40,206 nucleotides of DNA from an uncultured bacterium. Lineage in GTDB: Bacteria > Cyanobacteriota > Vampirovibrionia > Obscuribacterales > Obscuribacteraceae. Under the pieces are notes generated by a model. It saw only the letters and a list, made by a program, of their open reading frames with translations. It did no database searches and was not told the origin of the DNA. The position numbers and the translations under genes are program-made. The stretch spans positions 1 to 40,206 of the forward strand of contig CAJXZK010000012.1 of NCBI GenBank assembly GCA_913063055.1. Direction: 5' to 3'. This document shows, one piece after another, positions 22,904 to 30,630 of the stretch (position 1 is the first letter of the stretch; the number at the start of each line of letters is the position of its first letter).

Positions 22904-23482
22904 ATGCCCACAAGATTGGCTCACAAAGCAAGCCGAATAGCTCACTCAACCTCTGTCATTACCATCAGCATGCTAATTTCACTGTCCGGCTGTGCAGAAT
23001 CGTCCAAGCCAAAACATGGCAGCAACCCAACCGGTCACATAGTTTATGCACTGCGTGACATAAAGAAAGGCGCAGAAATTAAAGCAGAAGATGTTGAGGA
23101 CAAGTTAGTAGATAGCGGAAGTGTTCCTGCGGATGCAGCGGCAAACTCTGAAATTGTAGGAAGTAAATCGACAGAGGATATTGGCATAGCTCAAGTTATT
23201 AGCATTCGTGATTTCGGAAAACCACTCAGTAAAACAATGCTTGAGAAGCTTGTAATAGTCGATGTGCCAGACACAAAGGAGGAATTAGCTAGTGTCATGG
23301 TTGCCGCTAAAGATCTAGAAAAAGGTGCGCCATTTACCAATGCGGATCTTCTCACAACAAAAATGCCACTGTCAGCTCTCCCAATGGATGCGATAGCCGA
23401 CTCTGGCGCAACCACAGGAAAGAAGTGCAAACATGGCCTTGTAAAAGGTCAGCTGATTACACAACACGACCTTAGTCCATAA
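22904..23482 (+). CDS. SAF-domain lipoprotein
   Basis: The 192-residue protein has a lipoprotein signal peptide ending LISLSGC (Cys30), so the mature protein should be lipid-anchored. Two similar segments follow: IVYALRDIKKGAEIKAEDVEDK (about 46-67) and VMVAAKDLEKGAPFTNADLLTT (about 130-151). Both match the start of SAF domains (beta-clip folds found in CpaB, FlgA and antifreeze/sialate-synthase proteins). SAF proteins of the CpaB/FlgA type assist pilus or flagellar assembly at the periplasmic face; no pilus genes are nearby, so that role is only a possibility. ATG 22904 has no strong SD; TATAAT at 22867 supports transcription. The gene is convergent with the purine operon, 33 bp apart. Confidence 0.7.
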   Translation: MPTRLAHKASRIAHSTSVITISMLISLSGCAESSKPKHGSNPTGHIVYALRDIKKGAEIKAEDVEDKLVDSGSVPADAAANSEIVGSKSTEDIGIAQVISIRDFGKPLSKTMLEKLVIVDVPDTKEELASVMVAAKDLEKGAPFTNADLLTTKMPLSALPMDAIADSGATTGKKCKHGLVKGQLITQHDLSP

Positions 23483-23515
23483 ATATTTCGCGGCATACCC
23501 CAAATCAAGCAAGCT

Positions 23516-24883
23516 TCATCGGCTTGCAATCCTCTTAGTGCGACCATCGAGAATCTTCAAGAACGATCTGGTTTGAATCTCTTCAAGGGTTAAACCAGTG
23601 GCTTTGATCTCGTCCAAAGTAATGGCACCACAGTTGATGGCACGCAAGAAATAGTTGAGCAATCCCTGACCAGTGGCAGCGTCGTCAAAGACATCGCCAA
23701 CCAGAGTAGCTTGTGCTGCTTTCTCCATGAAAGACTTGAGTCTGAGAGAAGCAGCCTCTAAACCTTCCAGGAAGAATGCATAACAAGCGGCATAACGCAC
23801 AGGAAGCTGCGCGGGGTGGAGATCCCAGCCCTGATAGTATGCATGCACGAGAGAATGACGGGTGTGATCATAAGCCAACTTCCAGGCGCGATGAACCACT
23901 TCGGCGTTCTCAGCTTTTTGCGCGGCGGTCAACCGCTTGCCCACTTCAGCCCGATGAGGGCCCACAGGCATAACGTTGGTAGCGCCATCTGACAGCCAAA
24001 TACCGGTTCCGGCAAAAGTCACTTTCATCATGTGCCTGGCGAAATCGCAAGATGGGTGGTCCATGCGCTGCTCAGAAGCGGTGATGTTGCATGAGGCGGT
24101 GTAGTCGTAGGTACCAAAGTGAGCAGCCACACAGCGCCCCTGAGCAGCTTCAGCCAAGAGAGGCATATTGCTTTCGCCTTTGCGATTAAAGAGGGCCTGG
24201 GTTTGCTCGATCATTATTTCCATTTTGAGACTGCCTGGACGCAACTCAGTCTTGCTCTCAAGCAAGGCCAACAGCTCAACTAGAGCAGTTACTTGCTCAG
24301 GGATAGTTACTTTAGGCAAAGTCACCACAAAATTGGCTGGCAACAAGCCACCAGTTTCTTCTACCAGAGTAGTGATAAAAATATCGAGAGTACGAGCGCT
24401 GCGATGTTTCAGCTCTTCATTGAAAGGCTTAATGCGAATGCCAATGAAAGGAGGAAGTAGCTGTTCTTTCATACCGCGCGCCACTTCCTTGGCAGCGGCT
24501 TCGGCGTGATGGTCTTCTTCAGAATCGGGACGGTTGCCGTACCCATCTTCAAAGTCAATGCGGAAGTCTTCGACGGCGTCGCGCTTGAGCTTCTCTTTAA
24601 CCCGCTCATAAATTTTATTGGCCAAGCCCGTTTCTTTGCCCGGCAAATCAAGAGCCTTAGCCAAAGTATCAGCATCGGCAGCGTACTCTTCTAGGCTAGC
24701 AACGGCCATAGTGCCTAGCTTTTTAGCGGAGTCGGCCTTAAACAACTGAGCGCCACCATATACAGTGTGCACCGGCTGCCTGGCGGACGACTCACCAGGA
24801 TAAAACTGATTAAAAGCACCATTGGCCTGAGCCAATTTGGCGAATACATCTTTAGTGGTGGCCTCGGGCAAACTGACTTTCAT
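23516..24883 (-). CDS. DUF6986-type, citrate-lyase/aldolase-like protein of the urate operon
   Basis: The 455-residue protein resembles the HpcH/CitE TIM-barrel group: FRIDFEDGYG, IGIRIKPF, LKMEIMIEQTQAL (Glu-rich metal-binding strand) and AAHFGTYDYTASCNI. I recognise it as DUF6986, a family often seen beside allantoin genes in actinobacteria; that association is from memory. Last gene of the purine operon, 41 bp after HIU hydrolase. Superfamily relatives cleave or form C-C bonds next to carboxylates with Mg2+, so a role on ureidoglycolate or its product glyoxylate is plausible, especially as no ureidoglycolate lyase is seen. Start ATG 24883 (AGGAG six bases upstream) is preferred over the 27-bp longer frame. 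Function is inference. Confidence 0.75.
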   Translation of the reverse strand: MKVSLPEATTKDVFAKLAQANGAFNQFYPGESSARQPVHTVYGGAQLFKADSAKKLGTMAVASLEEYAADADTLAKALDLPGKETGLANKIYERVKEKLKRDAVEDFRIDFEDGYGNRPDSEEDHHAEAAAKEVARGMKEQLLPPFIGIRIKPFNEELKHRSARTLDIFITTLVEETGGLLPANFVVTLPKVTIPEQVTALVELLALLESKTELRPGSLKMEIMIEQTQALFNRKGESNMPLLAEAAQGRCVAAHFGTYDYTASCNITASEQRMDHPSCDFARHMMKVTFAGTGIWLSDGATNVMPVGPHRAEVGKRLTAAQKAENAEVVHRAWKLAYDHTRHSLVHAYYQGWDLHPAQLPVRYAACYAFFLEGLEAASLRLKSFMEKAAQATLVGDVFDDAATGQGLLNYFLRAINCGAITLDEIKATGLTLEEIQTRSFLKILDGRTKRIASR

Positions 24884-24924
24884 CTTGCACTCCTGATTTA
24901 AACTGGGCATCTAAGCTAAATAGA

Positions 24925-25266
24925 CTAACTTCCTCGATAGGTCGAATAACCAAAGGGGCTCAATAAGAGCGGCACATGGTGGTGCTCGTCTTGATTGACC
25001 ACTTCAAAAATAATTGGCACCGTAGGGTAGAAATTTTGCCGATGGGTCTTTTCGAAATAACCACCAGTATTAAAAGTAAGCTGATAGGTCCCGGCTCGAT
25101 TAGCCCAACCCGCTGGTACTAAGTCGCTGAAGCGGCCATCTTTGTCGGTGGTCCCGCGTCCGACTTCTTCCCAATCATCAAGGCCCTTGTATTCAAGAAC
25201 AACGTCAACGCCAGCTGCTGGGCGGCCCAACGAAGTATCTAAAACATGGGTAGTGATTCTGCTCAT
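24925..25266 (-). CDS. uraH: 5-hydroxyisourate hydrolase (transthyretin-like)
   Basis: The 113-residue protein shows the HIUase hallmarks: THVLDTSLGRPA with the catalytic His, a central Arg in TDKDGRFSDL, HHHVPLLLSPFGYSTY and the obligatory C-terminal YRGS. It hydrolyses 5-hydroxyisourate, the uricase product, to OHCU. Length is normal for a bacterial cytosolic form; no signal peptide is seen. Start ATG 25266 is chosen, with GGAG nine bases upstream, over a TTG at 25281. It lies between the OHCU decarboxylase gene (63 bp) and the DUF6986 gene (41 bp), all on the minus strand. Confidence 0.96.
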   Translation of the reverse strand: MSRITTHVLDTSLGRPAAGVDVVLEYKGLDDWEEVGRGTTDKDGRFSDLVPAGWANRAGTYQLTFNTGGYFEKTHRQNFYPTVPIIFEVVNQDEHHHVPLLLSPFGYSTYRGS

Positions 25267-25329
25267 GGCACCAATCTCCAATTAACTAGGTCTCTACAAC
25301 AAGATGAGCTTCTACAGCCCTAAAAGTTT

Positions 25330-25836
25330 CTATAACCCTAAAAGTTTCTCCAACCTTAACCGTGTGATTTTGTTTTGCTCTTCCATAGCTCTTACAATTT
25401 CTACCTCAGGGCTGTTATGTAGCCGTTCTTGCAACAAGGCTAACATCTCGCTAGCAGTCTTACCGGTGGCGCAGACAATGAAAATATAGCCAAATTTCGC
25501 TTCATAATCTTTGTTTCCGGCTGCTAGCTCTTCCAGCACCCTCTGACTGGCCAGGGCCACACCGCCCTGCTCACCAGAGGCCCAAGCACTAGTGCTGGCG
25601 AACTTAGTCTTAAGGCTCTCCAAATCACCAATCTTGGGATGATGACTAAATGCCTCCAACCAATCAGAAGAGCTTAGGCTCTGCCAGATGCGATCGGAGG
25701 CATTGTAGAGATCAACTTCAGTAGCGTAAGGGCGGCCAGCAATCAGCTCTTTTACCCAGCGAGCGCTGCCACAGCAACGCAGTAACTCTGCTTGCAGTAG
25801 CTCACTTGATGATTGATTAAGCTGGTCGATATTCAA
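25330..25836 (-). CDS. uraD: OHCU decarboxylase
   Basis: The 168-residue protein carries the family signatures: CCGSARWV near the start, HHPKIGD (catalytic His and the substrate-binding PxIG), EQGGV with the conserved Glu/Gln, and FGYIFIVCATGKTASEML. It converts 2-oxo-4-hydroxy-4-carboxy-5-ureidoimidazoline into S-allantoin with loss of CO2. The start must be the TTG at 25836, since there is no in-frame ATG before the conserved region and this start gives the family's usual N-terminal helix; AGG lies about ten bases upstream. Third step of the pathway, 63 bp after allantoicase and 63 bp before HIU hydrolase. Confidence 0.95.
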   Translation of the reverse strand: MNIDQLNQSSSELLQAELLRCCGSARWVKELIAGRPYATEVDLYNASDRIWQSLSSSDWLEAFSHHPKIGDLESLKTKFASTSAWASGEQGGVALASQRVLEELAAGNKDYEAKFGYIFIVCATGKTASEMLALLQERLHNSPEVEIVRAMEEQNKITRLRLEKLLGL

Positions 25837-25899
25837 AAAGTTATTACCTATAGGTTCTTATAGAGCAGTTCCGGTACACGGCAATTTTCAACCCATATC

Positions 25900-26925
25900 C
25901 TAGGTCTGGGCGCGACGACAGTGCACGCGCAAGCGAGCCACCCCGCCATCAGGATAGATATTTAAGCGCACATGGGTAACATTGCCGATATCAATTATCT
26001 CGTCCTCAAAGTGGTGCTGCTTATCCGCCGACAGCTTAAGCTGCGGGAGAAGCTCTTTCCAATGGGCTTGGGGCCAGGTAAGATTGTCCATTTCCAAATC
26101 TGGCGAATAGCAACCGTCTACAGAGCAGGTATCAGGATAATTGCCAATGTGGAAGGCAGTATCAACTTCTAGTTTTTTCACTAAACCAGGCTGGCCTAAC
26201 TTGACGATAACCCAGTCGTGACCAGGGCCACGCTTGCGTCGTGTCTCCCAGGCATCGCCCATGTTTCTGCCGCGACCAGGCATAATCAAATTGTCCATAT
26301 TGCCAAAGAACATGTCATTGCAAGCAACTACATGACCACCAAATTCCACCGCGGCCAAATCGACCAGAGCATCCGCTTTTATTTTAGAAAAATCAGGAAT
26401 AACATCACCATAGATTTTCAATCTAGCAACGCCACCATCAGGATAAATATTCAAACGCACATGGGTAAAACGCTCACCACTTGATACGGCAAAGAGGTTC
26501 TGGGAGCCAGGCTTTAGCGCTGAGCGGGGCACAATTTCAACCCATTTATCCGAAGCAGCAAGTTTGTCAGCATGCTCATTTGGGTCAGCGATGCAGGCTT
26601 CAAGCGATGCATAGGGGGGATGATTGCCCAAGAAGTGATTAGTGTCGATATCGACGCCACGAATAACACCTGGCAAACCGAGTTTGATGATGCACCAATC
26701 GTGGCCAGGGCCGCGCTTTCTCCGCGATTCCCAGCCGTCCATCCATTTGCCATTTTTAGTGTATTTGTCTTCAATGAAAATGCCGCGACCAGGCATGAGC
26801 AAGTTTTCTTTCTCAGCAAAAAATTCATCACTGCAGCTGAGGGCCTTTCCGCCAAGTTTTTCAGTGGCTAAATCAATCAAACCAGTGAAGGCAGAAGCCT
26901 CAAGAATGGACGTTTGCATCGACAT
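25900..26925 (-). CDS. alc: Allantoicase
   Basis: The 341-residue protein contains the two tandem galactose-binding-like allantoicase repeats. Repeat 1 (about 15-175) has LATEKLGGKALSCSDEFFAEKENLLMPGRG and WESRRKRGPGHDW; repeat 2 (about 185-338) has FGGHVVACNDMFFGNMDNLIMPGRG and WETRRKRGPGHDW. Each ends with THVRLNIYPDGGVARL(K/R). Allantoicase splits allantoate into ureidoglycolate and urea, so nitrogen leaves as urea here, not as ammonia. ATG 26925 follows GGGAGAG closely. The gene starts inside the allantoinase gene (26-bp overlap), showing translational coupling. A urease is not in this window. Confidence 0.96.
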   Translation of the reverse strand: MSMQTSILEASAFTGLIDLATEKLGGKALSCSDEFFAEKENLLMPGRGIFIEDKYTKNGKWMDGWESRRKRGPGHDWCIIKLGLPGVIRGVDIDTNHFLGNHPPYASLEACIADPNEHADKLAASDKWVEIVPRSALKPGSQNLFAVSSGERFTHVRLNIYPDGGVARLKIYGDVIPDFSKIKADALVDLAAVEFGGHVVACNDMFFGNMDNLIMPGRGRNMGDAWETRRKRGPGHDWVIVKLGQPGLVKKLEVDTAFHIGNYPDTCSVDGCYSPDLEMDNLTWPQAHWKELLPQLKLSADKQHHFEDEIIDIGNVTHVRLNIYPDGGVARLRVHCRRAQT

Positions 26926-28396
26926 ACTCTCCCGATTTTGTACCCATCAAAGCCTTACCAGAAGGCTCTTTTGAGAAGTTTCCCTGATCATATACTTTGA
27001 TTCCGCGAACAAAGGTTTGTTGCACCTGGCCAGTAAATATCCGCCCTTCATGGGGGGTAACCTTGTGGCGATGCTCAATCATTGATGGCTCAATTTTGAA
27101 AGACTTTTCGCTGTCAAAGACAACGATATCGGCGTCCATGCCTTCTTCTAATGAGCCTTTACGTTTGGCCAAGCCAAGAAACTGCGCTGGACGCTTGGAC
27201 ATCCATTCACTAACCTGGGCGAGTGTATGTCCACGTTTTTTGGCTTCACTCCATACTGCCGATAAGCCAAATTGCAGAGAAGAAATGCCACCCCAGGCCT
27301 TGTCGAAATTGCCTTCCTTTAGAAGTTTCAACTCAGGAGTACAAGGAGAATGGTCCGAAACAATGAAATCAATTGTGCCATCAGCCAGGCCCTGCCAGAG
27401 TTTTTCGCAATTTTCTCTTTCTCTAATGGGCGGGGTACATTTAAATCTGGTATCACCATCGGCAATATCTTCAGCCACTAAAGTCAAATAATGGGGACAG
27501 GTCTCCACGGTTAACTTCAGCCCTTCCTTCTTAGCCGCAGCAATCATAGGCAGAGCGTCAGAGGAAGACAAATGAACGATATGCACGCGACAATCAAACT
27601 CGCGGCAGAGATCAATCATTAGTTTAATCGCTTCGTTTTCCCACGAGCGCGGGCGTGAGTTGAGGAAGTTTGAGTATTTATGCGGTGCAGCAGCGAAGTC
27701 GCCGTCTAGCTTCGATTGCTCCAAATGCGAGCCATCTGAATTATGCGAACAGTCAAGCTCAGCGTGCACGAGCAGCGGCAGGCCGCGCGTAGCCAAAATC
27801 GGCATGGCCAGCTCTAGATCGTGGCGCTCCACATTGGGAAAATCATCAATTCCTGAATGAATGAGAAAGCACTTGAAGCCCATTACTCCAAGATCTATCA
27901 TCTTGTTCAGCTCAGCACTGTTACCGGGCACAACTCCACCCCAGAAACAGAGGTCAACAGAGAGTCGACCTTCAATATGTTTGAGTTTCTCGCGAAAAGC
28001 CTCAGCGCTGGTAGTCACCGGAATGCAATTCAAAGGCATGTCAGCAAGAGTCGTGATACCACCAGCAGCGGCAGCCCGAGTTGCAGTGGTGAAACCTTCC
28101 CACTCGGTGCGACCAGGTTCATTGATATGAACATGACTATCTACCACCCCAGGCATAACAATCAAGTCGCCCACATCTTCAAGGGCGTAGCCCGAAGGCA
28201 CTTTGTCAAAGGCCACGATTTTGCTAATCTGCCCAGCTTCTATTAACAATGCGGCCGACTCAAAGCCTTTCGAGCGCAATACACGCCGACTGCGAATGGC
28301 CCATTTGCCCTGGTTTGACGGCAGCCCTATTGGTTCAGCTTGAACTTGGCCAAGAGGCTCACTCACTGACTTACTTGATTCTGACAAATCAGGCAC
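26900..28396 (-). CDS. allB: Allantoinase
   Basis: The 498-residue dihydroorotase-type amidohydrolase has DSHVHINEPGR (metal ligands His88/His90), MGFKCFL (Lys175, probably the carboxylated bridging Lys), VHAELD (His211), HIVHLSS (His275) and SDHSPC (Asp348): the complete binuclear metal site of allantoinases. It opens the allantoin ring to allantoate. An N-terminal extension of about 30 polar residues precedes the domain. The start is the GTG at 28396, eight bases inside the end of the uricase gene and after AAGAGAG; such overlap on both sides (uricase and allantoicase) points to one tightly coupled mRNA. Confidence 0.96.
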   Translation of the reverse strand: MPDLSESSKSVSEPLGQVQAEPIGLPSNQGKWAIRSRRVLRSKGFESAALLIEAGQISKIVAFDKVPSGYALEDVGDLIVMPGVVDSHVHINEPGRTEWEGFTTATRAAAAGGITTLADMPLNCIPVTTSAEAFREKLKHIEGRLSVDLCFWGGVVPGNSAELNKMIDLGVMGFKCFLIHSGIDDFPNVERHDLELAMPILATRGLPLLVHAELDCSHNSDGSHLEQSKLDGDFAAAPHKYSNFLNSRPRSWENEAIKLMIDLCREFDCRVHIVHLSSSDALPMIAAAKKEGLKLTVETCPHYLTLVAEDIADGDTRFKCTPPIRERENCEKLWQGLADGTIDFIVSDHSPCTPELKLLKEGNFDKAWGGISSLQFGLSAVWSEAKKRGHTLAQVSEWMSKRPAQFLGLAKRKGSLEEGMDADIVVFDSEKSFKIEPSMIEHRHKVTPHEGRIFTGQVQQTFVRGIKVYDQGNFSKEPSGKALMGTKSGEYVDANVHS

Positions 28397-29357
28397 CTCT
28401 CTTGATTGTTCCTGAGATTAGGCCGAAAGGTTCATCGATAGGGAAGAATATTTCGTTCTGATTCTTTTTGCCAAAAGGCTCTAAATTGAAGGCAATGCGA
28501 TGCTGATTTGGCATGGTTATAGTGATTTCTTCAATATCAGAAACTGCTGCCAGCACAGCCTCACCCATTTCGTACAGGGTTTGCTGCACCGCCAAACTGT
28601 TATGAGTAGCGAAAACATCAAGAATGATTTTGCGGATAGTGTCGTAATTTTTGTTGAAATCAATCTTCTCAGCTTCGATCTTAGTCTCAGCCCGATAGAG
28701 CCATGAGGCTTCAATGCTCGTGGCCATAATGCGATCGCGCACTTCAGGAAGAGTTGTATATTGATCGCGAATGAAGCCCCAGAACTGCGAATCGGTAGTT
28801 TTTGCCACTACCAAATTGTCTATTCCGGACTGCAATGAAATGCCCTCACGATCAGCCACCACAGAAGCAATGCGCTTCTCATTGCCAGCCGAAACAAAAG
28901 CATGGGGGTGCGGCTTGCCATCGGCGGGAATCCGCAGCCAAAGGTCTTCTACTAGATGCACTGTGGCTTCAGTAACATGTGAATAAGTCTTCAAGAAATG
29001 CAGTGCCAGGTCTTGAGCAAAGCCCTCTAGAGTAGTGAGGGGATGCTCGGCCGCCAAAACATAGACAGTATTTTTCATTGAGTCAGTGGCAATGATTTGA
29101 CTGTTGTCGCCCTCTAAGTACGAACCTTCAAAGCCGCCCTCTAACTGAATATTGGCTGTCAGTTCTTTCAGTTCTTGATAGTCGGCATGTCGAATTACTT
29201 TAGTGAGACGAACGCCAGACTTGCCGTAGGCATTGTGCACAAGAACGCTAGATTTATTTGTTGATTTAGAGCTGGGCTTGGCATTCGACCTGGTCTCCGG
29301 CTTAGCGCTTGAAGTAGCACTTGATGTAGCACTAGATTTGGAATCTGGCGAGCTCAT
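28389..29357 (-). CDS. uox: Cofactor-free urate oxidase (uricase)
   Basis: The 322-residue protein matches eukaryotic/bacterial uricase across both T-fold domains. YGKSGVRLTK holds the catalytic Lys46, IATDSMKNTVY the Thr91-Asp92 pair, and MPNQHRIAFNL the Asn284/His286. Urate plus O2 gives 5-hydroxyisourate and H2O2. It has an unusual 37-residue Ser/Thr/Lys/Ala-rich N-terminal extension (SKSSATSSATSSAKPETRS...), probably disordered. Start ATG 29357 is chosen because AGGGG lies five bases upstream; a GTG two codons earlier overlaps that site. First gene of the purine operon; a 10-bp-phased repeat lies 48-127 bp before the start. No catalase is seen nearby to remove H2O2. Confidence 0.96.
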   Translation of the reverse strand: MSSPDSKSSATSSATSSAKPETRSNAKPSSKSTNKSSVLVHNAYGKSGVRLTKVIRHADYQELKELTANIQLEGGFEGSYLEGDNSQIIATDSMKNTVYVLAAEHPLTTLEGFAQDLALHFLKTYSHVTEATVHLVEDLWLRIPADGKPHPHAFVSAGNEKRIASVVADREGISLQSGIDNLVVAKTTDSQFWGFIRDQYTTLPEVRDRIMATSIEASWLYRAETKIEAEKIDFNKNYDTIRKIILDVFATHNSLAVQQTLYEMGEAVLAAVSDIEEITITMPNQHRIAFNLEPFGKKNQNEIFFPIDEPFGLISGTIKRGA

Positions 29358-29404
29358 AGTCACCCCTGCATTTGAAAAGTATCGCTATAAAGGGATTCCT
29401 TAAA

Positions 29405-29484
29405 CCGGACAAAACCGTACAGAACCAGACAAAACCGTAGAAGACAGTAGAAGACCGTAAAAAACAGTAGACGATCGTACAGAC
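29405..29484 (-). repeat. 10-bp-phased A-tract repeat upstream of the urate operon
   Basis: Eight contiguous 10-bp units on the plus strand: CCGGACAAAA, CCGTACAGAA, CCAGACAAAA, CCGTAGAAGA, CAGTAGAAGA, CCGTAAAAAA, CAGTAGACGA and TCGTACAGAC. Each pairs a C/G-rich start with an A-rich end, so A-tracts recur every helical turn. It ends 48 bp before the uricase start codon. Phased A-tracts bend DNA, and the array could equally be a row of same-face protein sites. No direct evidence of function is in the sequence. Confidence 0.85.
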
Positions 29485-29585
29485 CGCGGAGCATATCCAG
29501 CGGAGTAGCAACAGGGGTGCAATTGTCGCACCCCAAAGCACCTCTTGGCTTTCTATGACAGCGCTTGACTTCGGCTAATTTCTTC

Positions 29586-30419
29586 TCAGAATTGATAGGC
29601 AGAAATGGTCATACCCATGACTTTTTCATTGTAGGTGCGCCGTCCCACATCAGCGCCAGCGGCCCCAGCCACGACCATCAGCGGCAATAAATGTTCTTCG
29701 CGCGGATGAGCGGCCCGAGCCGAAGGAGCAGACTCCCAGTCGATAAGCTTTTTACTTCTCACCGCTTCGTCTTGACCAGTTATAGATTGGTCTAGCCACT
29801 GATCAAAATGAGCAGAGTGAGGGCCACTGTCTCCGCTGCCAAAAGAACGCAAATTGTGATAGCTCATTCCACTTCCCACAATCAACACCCCCTGTTCACG
29901 CAGAGGAGCAAGGGCCTTGCCAACGCCAATATGAAAAGCCGGGTCAAGCCCTTCTTTGAGCGAGAGCTGCACGATGGGAATATCGGCAGCGGGATAGATC
30001 AACTTAAAAGGAATAAAAACTCCGTGGTCAAGACCGCGCTTTGAATCTGTGCTGGTTTCAATTCCTTTTTCGTGGAGCAGCTCGATTATCTGCTTGGCTA
30101 CGACCGGAGCGCCAAGGGCTGGGTATTTAATCTCATAGGTATGGGGCGGGAAGCCATAGTAGTCGTAAAGTAAGTCTGGCTCGGCGGCAGTATTGACTGT
30201 GACTTTAGGCTCTTCCCAATGGGCCGAAACAACTAAAAGTGCCGTGGGCTTTTGAGGAACGGCCTTTGACAAAGCCTTTAGCCAATTGCCCATACCATCC
30301 CAGGTGCCCGCGGGCCCCATGCCTTCCATGAAGAAGCAAGGACCACCTCCATGGGGGATATAGAAGGTCGGTTGCTTTTTGTCCACGAAACCGCTGCTAC
30401 TGGAATTGTCGTCTGTCAT
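29586..30419 (-). CDS. DODA-type class III extradiol ring-cleavage dioxygenase
   Basis: The 277-residue protein matches the LigB/4,5-DOPA-dioxygenase family (E. coli YgiD type). Ligand-bearing motifs are FYIPHGGGPCF, VVSAHWEEP, LDHGVFIPFKL (His) and the Glu/His of HPREEHLLPL; GSGMSYHNLRSF is the usual catalytic-His region. It uses one divalent metal and O2 to open catechol-type rings. ATG 30419 has AGGAAA eight bases upstream. It is read in the same direction as the urate operon, but 228 bp containing the phased repeat separate it from uricase, so it is probably its own unit. No pathway for an aromatic substrate is seen in the window. Confidence 0.88.
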   Translation of the reverse strand: MTDDNSSSSGFVDKKQPTFYIPHGGGPCFFMEGMGPAGTWDGMGNWLKALSKAVPQKPTALLVVSAHWEEPKVTVNTAAEPDLLYDYYGFPPHTYEIKYPALGAPVVAKQIIELLHEKGIETSTDSKRGLDHGVFIPFKLIYPAADIPIVQLSLKEGLDPAFHIGVGKALAPLREQGVLIVGSGMSYHNLRSFGSGDSGPHSAHFDQWLDQSITGQDEAVRSKKLIDWESAPSARAAHPREEHLLPLMVVAGAAGADVGRRTYNEKVMGMTISAYQF

Positions 30420-30630
30420 ATTGGTTTCCTGATTGCATCTTTTGTTAGCGCCTCAGCCGACTAAACAAATCTCAGCGCTGCGCACTTCTCTATTCTGCCG
30501 CTGCGAAAAAACTTTTGCTGAAAACTGAAACTATTTGCTCACTCAATACGTATGGGTTTTATAAGTCCTTTTACGCGAAAAATCGAGTCCGTAAAAAACT
30601 AAAACAGCGCAGGCGCAGGAGATAAGTCGA
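30420..30630. other. Divergent promoter region
   Basis: Between the dioxygenase (minus) and the secreted protein (plus). An inverted pair TTTTACG (30569-30575) / CGTAAAA (30590-30596) forms a 7-bp stem about 35 bp before the TTG start. ATAAGTCCTTTT at 30561-30572 recurs at 31262-31273 on the other side of the gene. No clear -35/-10 pair was identified. Confidence 0.35.

Noticed and set aside
29405-29484. CRISPR array
   Set aside because: Units are 10 bp and contiguous with no spacers, and no cas genes are in the window.
29332-29541. 69-codon minus-strand frame across the 10-bp repeat
   Set aside because: The frame exists only because the short repeat lacks stops; no SD, and it overlaps the uricase start.
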